Source of the DNA: Auricularia sp. M13
Lineage: Eukaryota > Basidiomycota > Agaricomycetes > Auriculariales > Auriculariaceae
DNA length: 64,000 nucleotides
NCBI GenBank assembly: GCA_037042915.1
Contig: CM073201.1
Location: 806,001-870,000, forward strand
Reading direction: 5' to 3'
A model generated the notes under the pieces. The model was given only the letters and a program-made list of their open reading frames with translations. It was not told where the DNA came from and did not search any database. Made by a program: the position numbers and the translations under genes. Below, piece by piece: positions 11,224 through 20,792 of this stretch. Position 1 is the stretch's first letter. Every line of letters begins with the position of its first letter.

Positions 11224-11662
11224 CTAGTTTTCCTGCTGCTGAGAGTTCTCGTTCGACTCCTCAGGTTCTCCCGCAGCGCGGCGCCTTGCCGCCTCACTAA
11301 TGAGCGTGTCACCAGCGACAGTCGCAGCTGCAGCCCCGCCGCCGATACCAACCACAGTGCCAGCCGCCATTCCCGCCGCACCGACTGACTGGCAGATCGC
11401 GAAGAGCGACCCCGCCGCAACGTTGCCTATCCCCGCTTGAATGCCTGCTGCAATGGAGCCTGCGTTCGCAAACGAGTGTCTTAGCACGGGCAGACCCATC
11501 TCGTGACCATATCCCTCATACTCACCTGCCGCCACGCCGCCCGCGGTGAATCCAATAGCGCCCAAAATTCCTCCGACAATAAGGGGAGTTGTGGCTGCGA
11601 CTCCAACGCCAATGCCCGCGCCTTTGAGCACGCGCGTGGCAATTGGATGATCATGCGTCCAT
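11224..11662 (-). CDS. IFI6/IFI27-like (ISG12-type) membrane protein, 5' end unresolved
   Basis: The frame from a likely 3' splice site (CAG just before 11662) to the TAG at 11224 encodes about 145 residues. The core is the ISG12/IFI6-27 pattern of Gly/Ala-rich hydrophobic helices: HPIATRVLKGAGIGVGVAATT, LIVGGILGAIGFTAGGVAAG, SIAAGIQAGIGNVAAGSLFA, and QSVGAAGMAAGTVVGIGGGA. The C-terminus is polar (EEARRRAAGEP-like, then Gln/Glu-rich). In animals these proteins are interferon-induced and reach mitochondrial or nuclear membranes; fungal members are of unknown function. No ATG lies in frame before a stop, so the first exon must be short and upstream of 11662; I could not find a join that satisfies both donor and phase. 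The hypothetical gene just upstream could be part of the same locus. Confidence 0.72.
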
Positions 11663-11822
11663 CTGCGTGCGTGGGAGACTGGATTGGAACTTCGTCAGCG
11701 AGGTGCTGTGAGATGTGCATCATACGGCTCACGTTGCACGTCAAGTACGGTACCTGCATGTTGGGAATTTCAAGAAAAGGTATGCGGAGGAATGAACAAA
11801 AGTCAACTCTGCCAATGCCAGT

Positions 11823-12272
11823 CTACGGACCATATTCCATGTATCCCAAAGTTCCGTCCTTCAGTTTGGTGATTTGGACATACTCGAGCTCAACAACCTT
11901 CAGACGAGGAGGCCCCAATAAACCTGAGTTCTCGTCCTCGTCCTCCGCGTCCGCGGGAGTTGTCTGAGGGTTCACATGCAGCGTGCGGGCGCCGATGACG
12001 TAATAAACTCGCCCATACAGCGACAAGCGGGCGTAGATAGATGGCCCAGCATCATGATGCTGCAGGAGAGCATCCCATATAAGCCAGGGGTCCTGGTGTC
12101 GGTAAGTTGCCTTGGTATTGTCATCCGAGTCAGGAGTGGTGACGATAGCTGCGTGAATGGGCACGGTGGACGGTGGTGCGAACTCGCGCATCGGATCGTT
12201 GGGATCAACGACTGCGCGACTCAGAACATCGCTCGGCACAATCTCTAGAGGTACTGTGAGACGGATGAACAT
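11823..12272 (-). CDS. Hypothetical protein, 149 residues
   Basis: A single open frame starting MFIRLTVPLEIVPSDVLSR and ending EYGP. It contains an internal segment that looks folded (QDPWLIWDALLQHH, then RLSLYGRVYYVIGART) and an acidic stretch (DAEDEDENSG) followed by LKVVELEYVQITKLKDGTLG. I recognise no family. It lies 160 bp upstream of the IFI6/27-like exon on the same strand, and might be a separate gene or the 5' part of that locus; codon use is host-like. Confidence 0.5.
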   Translation of the reverse strand: MFIRLTVPLEIVPSDVLSRAVVDPNDPMREFAPPSTVPIHAAIVTTPDSDDNTKATYRHQDPWLIWDALLQHHDAGPSIYARLSLYGRVYYVIGARTLHVNPQTTPADAEDEDENSGLLGPPRLKVVELEYVQITKLKDGTLGYMEYGP

Positions 12273-12535
12273 GGCCAGCGATCAGGCACAAGTGCTATTG
12301 TCGCCGGGCTGAGTTGGTACTGCAACACTCAGGATCGGGGCTCAGCGCTCCGCGCTGAAGCGCTGATCAGCAGCCGAACCTGGCACCGTACTTAAATGAG
12401 CAGCTGGATTCAATGAAATGCACTGTAAAGTAAGATCTAATTAATCCAAAAGATCTGAGTCAACATGCCCGTGTGTCCATTTGCACATCGTTAGTCGAAT
12501 ATGAAGATGAAACTGGGCCGGCAGGCCACTTAATT

Positions 12536-13970
12536 CTACCACCGTATCCTCCAATTCCATCCCTTTACATAAACTCTCACCCACAGAAAGCATGCGATAG
12601 CTCCAACATAACTAAGAGCGGCAAACAGGATGAGTCCCCAATAGCTCTGCCGACTCTGGTCTCGTTCCTTCGTAGCAGTAAGTAAACTGCCAGCGATGGG
12701 TATGCCCGTGAGGCAACCAAAACTTGTGATCGTATACGCAGTCGCGTAGTAGCGGCCGTAATCGCGTGTGTCGCACAGCTGACCGACGCAGATCGGTATC
12801 AGCGTGATGTTCGCTCCGCTCGCGAGGCCGAAGACGACGACGAATGCGATGATCGTGTCCACGCCTGCCAATGCGTCTGGAAGCCACAATCCAGCAACCG
12901 CGATGAGGCAGATGCAATTGCACATGATCATCGTGTTGTACCGCCCGACGTGGTCTGCTATGTAGCCCGTGAGGAAGCGCCCGATACACGAGACAGCGTT
13001 CAGGATGGCGAGCAGCTGGTACGCAAATGCGGCTCTGCCCGACGTAACGCTCTCCGAATTGGATAGACCCTGGCGTGCGAGATAGTAACTGGGTACGTAT
13101 GAGATGGGCACGAAGTAGGCCCACTCAATGAAGAAAACGCCCGCTGTTGAGACTGCCATGGCAGGGTCCAGCATGATGCGCGGAGCGGGAAGCATGTCAC
13201 GAACTGAGGTTTTGTTCGCCTGGGGCGGCAACCTGCTGCGACACAGTGCTATTCCCGCAATGCAAAGGACGAGCAACACAAAGCCTAGTGTCCGCATGGT
13301 CCATGCCCAGCCTGTCGTAGGTAGGAGAGACTGTATCATCAATGGGAAGATGACGCCACCAAGCCCACTGCCGATGAAAGCGAAGCCGCTTGCAGTCCCG
13401 CGCCGCCGGTCGAACCAATGAGCAATAGCACCCATGGCGGGTGTAAAGAGTAGAGACGATCCGATGCCGTTAAGAATGGAGAGCGTAAGTATCAAATGCC
13501 AGTATTCTGAATAACTTTACATCAGCAGGGTATCATATCCAGAAAGATGATAGCGCACTGGTACAATAGCTGAGGGCAAAGATGCTCGCGACAATGCAAA
13601 CACTCCCAGCAAACATGAGCTCCCTCGGACCCCGAGCGTCAAAGATGGGGCCGATTTGCAAGCCGCAGAAGTATGAGACGAATACGTAGAGGCCAAAGAT
13701 CCACCCAATGGCCTCAGCCGAGTAAGACGGCAGCAGCGTTGTCGACACAAACGCCTGTAAGACGCCGATGGAGTTGACAAGCCCAAGACTCGCCATCATG
13801 CTGCACCACGAGCCGATGGCTACACTCCAGGCTGATAGGCCCCCCTCTGGATACGTCAGGACAGTGTCCAGTTGCTCGATGCCGCCTCGAGTCACCTGCT
13901 CTTTGTCACGGTTTACTATTTCTGAGGCAACATCGGCGGAAGCGTCTGGCGTTCCGTTCTGGGAAGCCAT
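12536..13970 (-). CDS. MFS permease, monocarboxylate-transporter type
   Basis: Two exons (13970-13559 and 13506-12536) joined by a 52 bp intron with a CTGAT branch-like site give 460 residues. After a polar N-terminus of about 45 residues come twelve hydrophobic segments. Features typical of the fungal MCH/monocarboxylate-porter group are YPEGGLSAWSVAIGSWCSM at the first helix, GIGSSLLFTPAMGAIAHWFDRRRG in the helix 4-5 region, SGLGGVIFPLMI, and FLTGYIADHVGRYN between helices 8 and 9. Such proteins sit in the plasma membrane; fungal members often do not carry monocarboxylates, and the substrate here is unknown. The start was taken at the ATG of MASQNGTP. Confidence 0.88.
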
Positions 13971-14277
13971 ATTCGGGTTGGTACAAGGCAAGGCGGGAGG
14001 GCGGAGCGTCCGTTTTTGCAGCCCCAAACGTCTTGAGACTTGTTATGACGACAGCGGAACGTCGCACCTCTCCTCGTCCTATCACAGCAGAACGGACCGC
14101 TTCGTAAGACCCTCCGGGGCATGAGAAGTCGTCCGGATCATCGCCAATGAATGCAATTGCGGCATACGCATGTGGCACATGTGGCCGTGGCCGTGGCAAA
14201 GCTCGACTCTCCTGCACGTCACATACACGCGTCATCGTGGAGATCAGCCAAATGTCATTTACTGTATACCGCAACAT

Positions 14278-14594
14278 TAGGGGGTATTACAGCGAGCTCG
14301 CAAAGAAATGTTGCGACGACAGCGTTGCGAGCAAGTGCTGTGATATCCCTCGCAACATTACTCGCAACACCGTGCACTCCGTCGTTATAAAGTACCGAGA
14401 AATATGCAAGACTACATGTTTTGTGGACGGATGATAAAGAGAATGATGGCAATGCCATCCTGTGCCAAGAGGGCGTTGCGAGTCAGTATGTTGCGAGTGG
14501 GCGTTGCGAGGTATTGCGAGGTGCTGCGACTTTTGTCGCGGATTTCGTTGCGACCTCGCGTTGCGAGTCGTTGCGAGCACTGTGATACCCCCTA
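14278..14594. mobile_element. Miniature inverted-repeat transposable element (317 bp)
   Basis: The ends are imperfect terminal inverted repeats of about 25 bp: TAGGGGGTATTACAGCGAG on the left and, read on the other strand, TAGGGGGTATCACAGTG on the right, both continuing into CTCGCAA. TA dinucleotides at each end are compatible with a TA target duplication as in Tc1/mariner-like elements. The interior has no ORF but about a dozen copies of GTTGCGAG or its complement, concentrated near the two ends, which could be subterminal transposase-binding motifs. The classification as a non-autonomous DNA transposon is inferred from this structure; the superfamily is uncertain. Confidence 0.75.
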
Positions 14595-14836
14595 TTCCCT
14601 TGGTCGTCACACTTCTTTTCTTTCGCGTTTGATTTTTGTTGTTGATATAGATCGGCAGTGAACGAAAGAGTGCATCAACGGGAACTTATTGGCGCAACAC
14701 AGAGTTTGATTTATGCCAGCACACAGTCCGCGTCTGACACGTAGAGCAATCACGCTTTTATTTTGACGTGAGGAGCCACTGTTACCTGTCGTCAGCAGTT
14801 GAGCCGTGAGCGCTGCGGGTATCTCGACTGAGCTAT

Positions 14837-14842
14837 TATATA
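14837..14842 (+). promoter_or_regulatory. TATA-like box of the methyltransferase gene
   Basis: TATATA lies 75 bp before the ATG at 14912, a usual spacing for a fungal TATA element with a short 5' UTR. Assignment rests on sequence and position only. Confidence 0.4.
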
Positions 14843-14911
14843 TGAGGCCTCCTGGGCCACTCCAGCGTCCTATGATTACGGGTCCTTAGTCTCACTACAC
14901 CCATTCCAATC

Positions 14912-15964
14912 ATGCCTATCGATTCCTTGCCTCGCTTCAACGACCTGGTCGCGGACGCCATCTCCGCCAACAGCACAGTCAAACTCGAACAGATCATCAT
15001 CCTCGACAACTCAGACAAGTATGCCCCAGACGGCATTCAGCTACAGCCAGCCTCAAAAGGGGACGACTCGCTTTCTCAAATCTTCGATACTATGGCGAAT
15101 ATCAACCGCATGGCACTCGAGAGCGGCAGCCTCTGCGCCGGGCGTGACGGGCCTTCTTTCCGCGATGCTCTCCTCGCGTCCACGTATCGAATTGCGCTAC
15201 TCGCCAACGGCCGGCCCGTGCGCTACGTCGAGCTTGGCCCAGAGCCGTGGAAGTCCCGCGCCATCCTCGCACATCTGCTCATCGCCGGGGTTCAGCTTGC
15301 CAGCTATGTCGGCATCGACATCAACCCCTCGTCGGAGGCGACGATGCGCGAAGCCCTCGTCCCTATAGTCGGTGCCGAGCGCTTCGAATACCTCATCGCA
15401 GATTTCTACGTGTGCCACTCGGACGATATCCCCAAGCCGGCATCCGCTGCTGCTACAGACGGCTTCGTCACAGTTGTGACCAACCTGGGCTTTCAGGAGG
15501 GCAACGATCTACCTGGACGTATCGGGCCAATGCTCAGCCGCATGACGCGCCCAGGAGACCTCGTTCTGTCCGAGATGCAGGTGGTCCGCGCCATCGGCAC
15601 GGATGCCGACGAGAGCGTCATTGAGGACTTCTACCACCACCCCGAGATGCGCCGTTTCTCGGGCCTGGTGGGTCGCCAGTTCGACCCGGAATGTAGCCTC
15701 GAGCACGACAGGAAAGATGAGACGGAATACCTATTCTATCTCGTGCCTGTGCAGACCGACATTGGCGCCGTCAAGGCTGCCACGACGCTCATCTCCGTGC
15801 ACGTCGGTGGCGCAAAGCGCTATGTTCTCACAAACAGCTGTCTCAAGTACACACCGGGGCAGTTTAACCTGGCGCGTGAGACGACGGGCAGATTCATCGT
15901 GAGAGATGTTGTGGAGACAGGAGACAAGTCAGTCGTGTTTCAGATCGCTGAGAGACTTCCGTAG
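14912..15964 (+). CDS. EgtD-like SAM-dependent methyltransferase
   Basis: Single exon, 350 residues. The protein resembles the histidine-specific methyltransferase fold (Methyltransf_33, as in EgtD and the N-terminal part of fungal Egt1): a SAM-binding motif I VELGPEPWKSRAILAHL near residues 107-123, an acidic-loop GIDINPSSEATM near 138, and the motif TNLGFQEGNDLPGR near 190 that corresponds to the G-x-x-x-G-N-F loop of EgtD. The usual motif I glycines are partly replaced (LGPEPWKS instead of D-x-G-x-G-x-K). There is no sulfoxide-synthase domain, so this is not ergothioneine Egt1 itself. Substrate unknown; amino acids or alkaloid-type amines are possible. It stands alone between two transporter genes. 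Confidence 0.7.
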   Translation: MPIDSLPRFNDLVADAISANSTVKLEQIIILDNSDKYAPDGIQLQPASKGDDSLSQIFDTMANINRMALESGSLCAGRDGPSFRDALLASTYRIALLANGRPVRYVELGPEPWKSRAILAHLLIAGVQLASYVGIDINPSSEATMREALVPIVGAERFEYLIADFYVCHSDDIPKPASAAATDGFVTVVTNLGFQEGNDLPGRIGPMLSRMTRPGDLVLSEMQVVRAIGTDADESVIEDFYHHPEMRRFSGLVGRQFDPECSLEHDRKDETEYLFYLVPVQTDIGAVKAATTLISVHVGGAKRYVLTNSCLKYTPGQFNLARETTGRFIVRDVVETGDKSVVFQIAERLP

Positions 15965-16258
15965 TAATGTAAATAGTATCTTCTTAGTTGAATCCACCAC
16001 GGCGGCTACAATAAGATACGGTTGACCTGTGCGTATCACGCGCTGGGTCGATAGCGCCAGAATTTCTCGGCCGGCGGAGGTAGAACAACAGAAGTAGTCT
16101 TATTCGAGCTCCGAGTCTGCAGACTCACGGAAAATGATTTCGAACGCATTCGAACATAAAGCTCCGTAAGCTTTGACATATCAAGCAAGATTTTATCCAG
16201 ATATCATCCCTGTTTATACATTTTCACCCAATGACACTGATCCCAGTCATAAATCTCG

Positions 16259-18593
16259 TTACAGCGTGTACAAGAAGTCCTTACGCCCTTCGATCAGCGG
16301 CCCAGTCCCAGACCGCACCTGTCTATTGCGATACGCGAACCACGCCGTCGTGCTCAAGCAGCAGGCCAGCATGAGTCCCTGGCACGCGATGCTCGTTACG
16401 AGGCCCGGCGTATATTTTGGTCCGTCCTGAAACGACGAACCGCATGAGCAGCTCGTGGCCAAATCGCACAAGTCAGAAGAGGAGACGCACCTTCTCGCGG
16501 AAGGCAACACTGGCGATGATTCCTGGGTTGAGAACACAGATGAGCATCCCGCAGCCAGTCAAACGGGAGGGAAATAGAGATCGTACCTCCGATACCACCT
16601 AGCCCGATGACGAGGGCACTGGAGAACGAGCGCTTGGCCTGGCCGGCGATGTTGTTCGCCTGGTACGCGAGCACGGACGGGATGTTCGCCTGGCAGCCAA
16701 ACAGCCCGAGAAATGTCCCGGCGTAACGGCTGGCATGTGACGTGGTAAATGCCTGCAGAAGAGCCTTGTCATGGATACTAGGGAAAGATATGGTAAGGCT
16801 CACGGTGAGACAGAGCCCAATAATTGTGATGGCCGTCTGCGCGAGGATGAAAGGCCCGCGCAAGTTCACCTTATCCGAGATGCGCGAGACGACAAGGCCG
16901 AGAAGCACGGCGAAGATGTACGGCGGGGAGGACTAGAAACAGGAGAATGCAAGACTCAGCATAGAGATGCGCGGGAATCTAGAGCAAGTGGGCGTGCCGG
17001 CGCACCAGAAGCTGCGCGTCGCGCACGCTGAAGTTCATCCCGCGCAGGATAACAGGCAGGAAGAACGAGAACGCCTGCGTCACTCAGTCAGCGAGGATGC
17101 GAACTCGTACTAGCGAGAATCTCACGTATGAGGGCATCGTCGAGCTGCAGTACGAGTCAGTTTGAGATGAGCTCTGCCAGACGCGACTTACCACATGTAC
17201 ATGAGGCCGAACGCCCACAGCTTCAGGTCTAAAGCATACTCGCCCGCCTTGCGCCATGTAAGGGCATCCGGTTCAGAATCCGCGCGGTCATGTTCTACGC
17301 GATCTTTGACTAGCTGCTGCTCTTCGGGCTTGAGGAACGTAGCACGATCCGGACTAAAAGAATTAACATTGGCACAAAGGATGATGGTCGGCAACTCACA
17401 AGTCAACGATGACTGCAGGAATGCGTCCTATCAACAAGGACAATCCAGTGCGTAATACTATGAGCTTACGAGGGAAGGCAAGAAGTGCAAAGGCGCAGGT
17501 GATGATTCCGCAGATGATCTAGGTGCGGAGAGGACGATGGGAGTAAATTTGCCGTTTGCCACAGCCACGCGCGAACGCACAAAGATCCAGCGCCAAGCGA
17601 GCAAACCACCCGCCTCGCCAATCGTCGAAACACCATACGCAAATATCGGGAGGAAGCCGCCCACAAGCGTCGAGCTATTCCGCAGGGCGTCCCCTTGTGA
17701 GCGTCTCGCGGTCATCACATGGGGGTAGCCGGGGAGCACGCACGTGAGGTAGAAGATGGCCAAGCGCGTCTGCACTTCGCGCCGGATATACCACGTCGAG
17801 ATGAGGTAGATGCACCTAATTTACCCGACGTGAGACGCCATTAAGCGCGCTGCCGCGTTGAGGGAGGGAGGAGGGAGGGAAGATTCAACGTACCCGGGAA
17901 ACCAGCCCGCCTCACATGCACCGAGGAGTGCGCGCAAGCCTGCGAGGGCCTTCCAGTCCTTCACGAATCCCATGCTGAGCATCGCTGCTCCCCACAGAAG
18001 CGAGATTGTGCCCAGCCATCGTGCAGGGCCGATCCTGTATGTTTTCAATAAGGGAGTACCATTCTGTTCGAGCAGCGTACTTGCGGAGCACTGAGAGGGT
18101 GTGAGAAGTGAGTGCTTGAAAAAACATGGAGCTTGGCGTACGAAGATTAGAGGGCAACTCCAGCAGGATGTACGGTGGGAAGTAAATAAGGGCGATGATC
18201 GAGTACCGAGGGTCGATATCCAGTCGCAGCTCCTCGCCCGCGCCCACGACGCGTGCAAGACCGATGTTGGACCGGTCTGCGTTCATGATGAGCGTTTCAA
18301 TTCATTTTCGGCGGGCGGGTGCCGCAGGGAACGAACCAATGAGGTTGAACGCGTACAACGCGCCGAGAATGGGGAGCAGGTGCAGATCGACCTTGCGCCT
18401 TGCAGCGCGGAACGATGAGTATGAAGAACAGATGCAAAATGGCAGGGGCTGCTAAAAAAAAGCAGGCTCACATCGTTCTGCGCACCAACGCCGCGTCGTA
18501 CTCGGCGACCTCCTCGACGCCAGCCGCTGACGGCGATGGCGACGGCGATTGCTCGCGCTTCTCCTTGTCCGTGGAAGACCGCGTCTCGGTCAT
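16259..18593 (-). CDS. MFS anion:cation symporter, allantoate-permease (Dal5) type
   Basis: A gene of roughly ten short exons starting at the ATG at 18593 (MTETRSSTDKEKR) and ending at the TAA at 16259-16261. Exons spell the family in order: RKVDLHLLPILGALYAFNL, DRSNIGLARVVG, SIIALIYFPPYILLELPSNL, PARWLGTISLLWGAAMLSMG, LLGACEAGWFPG, STWYIRREVQTRLAIFYLT, GVSTIGEAGGLLAWRWIF, then RATFLKPEEQQLVKDRVEHD in the central loop, and the second half with SSPPYIFAVLLGLVVSRISD and AGTFLGLFGCQANIPSVLAYQ. This is the anion:cation symporter subfamily (Dal5, Tna1), plasma-membrane permeases for carboxylates, vitamins and ureides. Exact borders of the central exons are not all fixed here. Substrate cannot be told. 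Confidence 0.85.
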
Positions 18594-19015
18594 GGCGCGC
18601 GAATGTACGGGAGAAGGGCGGGCAAGTGTGGCCGAGGAACACGCCACTTACTATATACCCTCCAGCACGCTGGGGCAAGCACCGACAAGACGGATCATTC
18701 GGCCTCTCAGGGCTGCGAAGTCGAAGCACTGAAGATTTATGTTTGTAAGACAACCCATGCGGGAACGCAGCCCGTAACCGCCGAGGCCCTCGACCTGGCG
18801 AAAGCATGTCCCCTTGTGCCACAGTATGTACAATCTCTTTGAAATAGAATACGCCCGCAACACGAGCACAGCTGGGCAAATGCGATCCTGTGAATCAGTG
18901 GCGATGTTTGAGCCGCACGTGCCTGGCGATCCGGGATACATAGAGCGATCTGGATGCTCAACTAGATAATAGAGCAGGTATGGTAGTCGTGGTATACAGG
19001 TGTGCGGCGGGCGGT
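18594..19015. other. Intergenic region, nothing recognised
   Basis: 422 bp between the start of the Dal5-type permease and the stop of the first HtrL/YibB-like gene, both on the minus strand. It presumably contains the permease promoter; no specific site is evident. Confidence 0.3.
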
Positions 19016-20374
19016 TCATATCCAGGATTCCTCAGATACTTTGAGGGGGGCGGGAGGCGCCTTCCACCCCAAGCCATACGTTTTCTGCAACACCGTGCGT
19101 ACAGCGAGCGCGCGGGTATCGCGGCATGGCGCGCGGTCGCTCCAGAAGTCCCAGCGCCATTCCTTCCTCCAGAATTCGTTCATGCGCGCCTTCTCGTCCT
19201 CGCGCGCGAGCCAGAAGAGGTAGTAAAACCTGCAAATCGTTGACACCAAGCAAGGCGGCCTAGGTAGAACTTACCATGGGTCGCCGCAGTACCCAAGCGC
19301 GCCTTCGCGCGGGTCTTTGGGAATGCGTGCAGAAGGCGCGTCGAAATCGCGGTTCCACACCGTCGCGAAGCGGTCGGGGTACATGAGCATGAGGACGTTC
19401 ATAAGCGCCTGGTCGTCGCCAACGAATTTGCCGAGCTTGCGCCAGTGCTCGAAATACGTGTAGTACGTGCGTGCGTACCAGTCCACCGCGCCCAGGCTGC
19501 CGCCGAAGAACGAGCCTGGGCCACGCCGCTCATGTCAGCAATGCGCCGGCGCGGTGCATCGGACACGACACAAACCTTCGCTCCACGAGCCATCCGCTGC
19601 CACTGGGCCGTCTGCAGCCGTCCAGGCCCGGAGCTGGTCTGGCGGGTCGAGCTCCATGGGGACTAGAATAGCGTCCTCCTGTACTTTCGTCGTCGCGAGT
19701 GCCTCGTCGAAGCGATTGGGATCGGGCCAGTGCCGGTATGCGTGTCGCGACGTCTGGAACGTGTCTGTATCCACCCAGAATGCAAGGCGGTATTTGCGAC
19801 CTCCAGAGCGAGCCGAGTGGGCAGCAGCAGAGAGGAAATACGACTTAGAGGTCAGGAAGGCAGATAGCTCCGGCCCAGGACTATGTTTCGCGCTGTCGAG
19901 CGCGACCAGGGCCTCGAACCCCGCCCGTCCGACAGCTGCCAGTGGCGGAACGTCGAATGGGCTGGTAAACGTAGTGTTTACGAACACGTTATAACCATCA
20001 GGTCTCAAAGACTCGACGAGCGGGACGAGGTATGCCGGCGCATAGAGGTAGACGTCCGTCGCAATTTGGCCCAGGAACGCAGTCAAAGAACGCTTGTACT
20101 CGGCCACCGCGTGCTTGGAATGCGAGTGCGGATAGAATGCAGTGACCAGGAGGACTTCATGCTTCGCAGGCGGCGGTGGCAGGTCGGATTCGGTGTCTAG
20201 GCTAGCTGGCTGCGCCTGCGCTGGAGTCTTCACAGTAGACGGCGTCCATGGATTGACGAGCGTTTGACTGTAGATATACAGCGCGATTGCTATAACAAAG
20301 GGAAGAAGGAGGTAAGGATTGCGCCGGACATATCGCTGGAAGCTCGGTGGGATGTGGATGCAAGCGAGGAGCAT
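19016..20374 (-). CDS. HtrL/YibB-like putative glycosyltransferase, copy 1
   Basis: Three exons (20374-19576, 19515-19275, 19229-19016) give 417 residues. One N-terminal membrane anchor (YLLLPFVIAIALYIYSQTLV, residues about 20-40) predicts a type II membrane protein with a luminal catalytic part. The core has EVLLVTAFYPHSHSKHAV, TDVYLYAPAYL, the putative Asp-containing WVDTDTFQTSRH, GSFFGGS, and a C-terminal FYYLFWLAREDEKARMNEFW. This order (VTAFYP, TD-Y, FWVD, FFGG) matches the HtrL/YibB family, found in bacterial surface-glycan clusters and many fungi and thought to be glycosyltransferases. Two more family members lie in the window and share the intron positions before GS-FFGG and inside the W codon before FYY. 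Enzymatic activity is inferred, not shown. Confidence 0.72.
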
Positions 20375-20792
20375 CGGAGCGGAAGCAACCGACCCTGGAC
20401 TCCCTGCTTTAACAGCTCAGCACGCTCCCAGGCTATGATCGGGCAGTAAATAATGTGCAAATAGCTCCAGCTTCTGTAATTAGACACATCCTCAGTAGGG
20501 ATTCGATAAAATAGGTGCGTGCCATAGAAATTTTGAAGTTAGCACGGCATCCGTGTTCTGCAGTCTGGAGCCAAATATCTGCACCATAAATCTAATAGTC
20601 GCTGATCATGAGGTTTCACCTGAGTTCTGTAGTCCAACTGCGTACTCCGAATGATCCTTATTAGACGCATGACAGTACAGTATAATATTACAGAGCGCAG
20701 TGGTGAGTCAAGGAAAATAGGAGAAAGCAATCGCAGAGCGAGGAAACAGCAGATAGCAAAGCAGTCACAAGTGACAACAGCGAGAATTACGA
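20375..20792. other. Intergenic region, partly duplicated
   Basis: The part from about 20735 upward is the 3' flank of the duplicated orphan gene and has a close copy after the other copy at 47076-47137. The rest shows no gene. Confidence 0.4.

Larger units (their letters stand above)
13971..14911. other. Intergenic region carrying a MITE
   Basis: About 940 bp between the divergent MFS gene and methyltransferase gene. The MITE at 14278-14594 accounts for a third of it; the rest shows no coding potential. The methyltransferase TATA-like element is listed separately. Confidence 0.45.
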
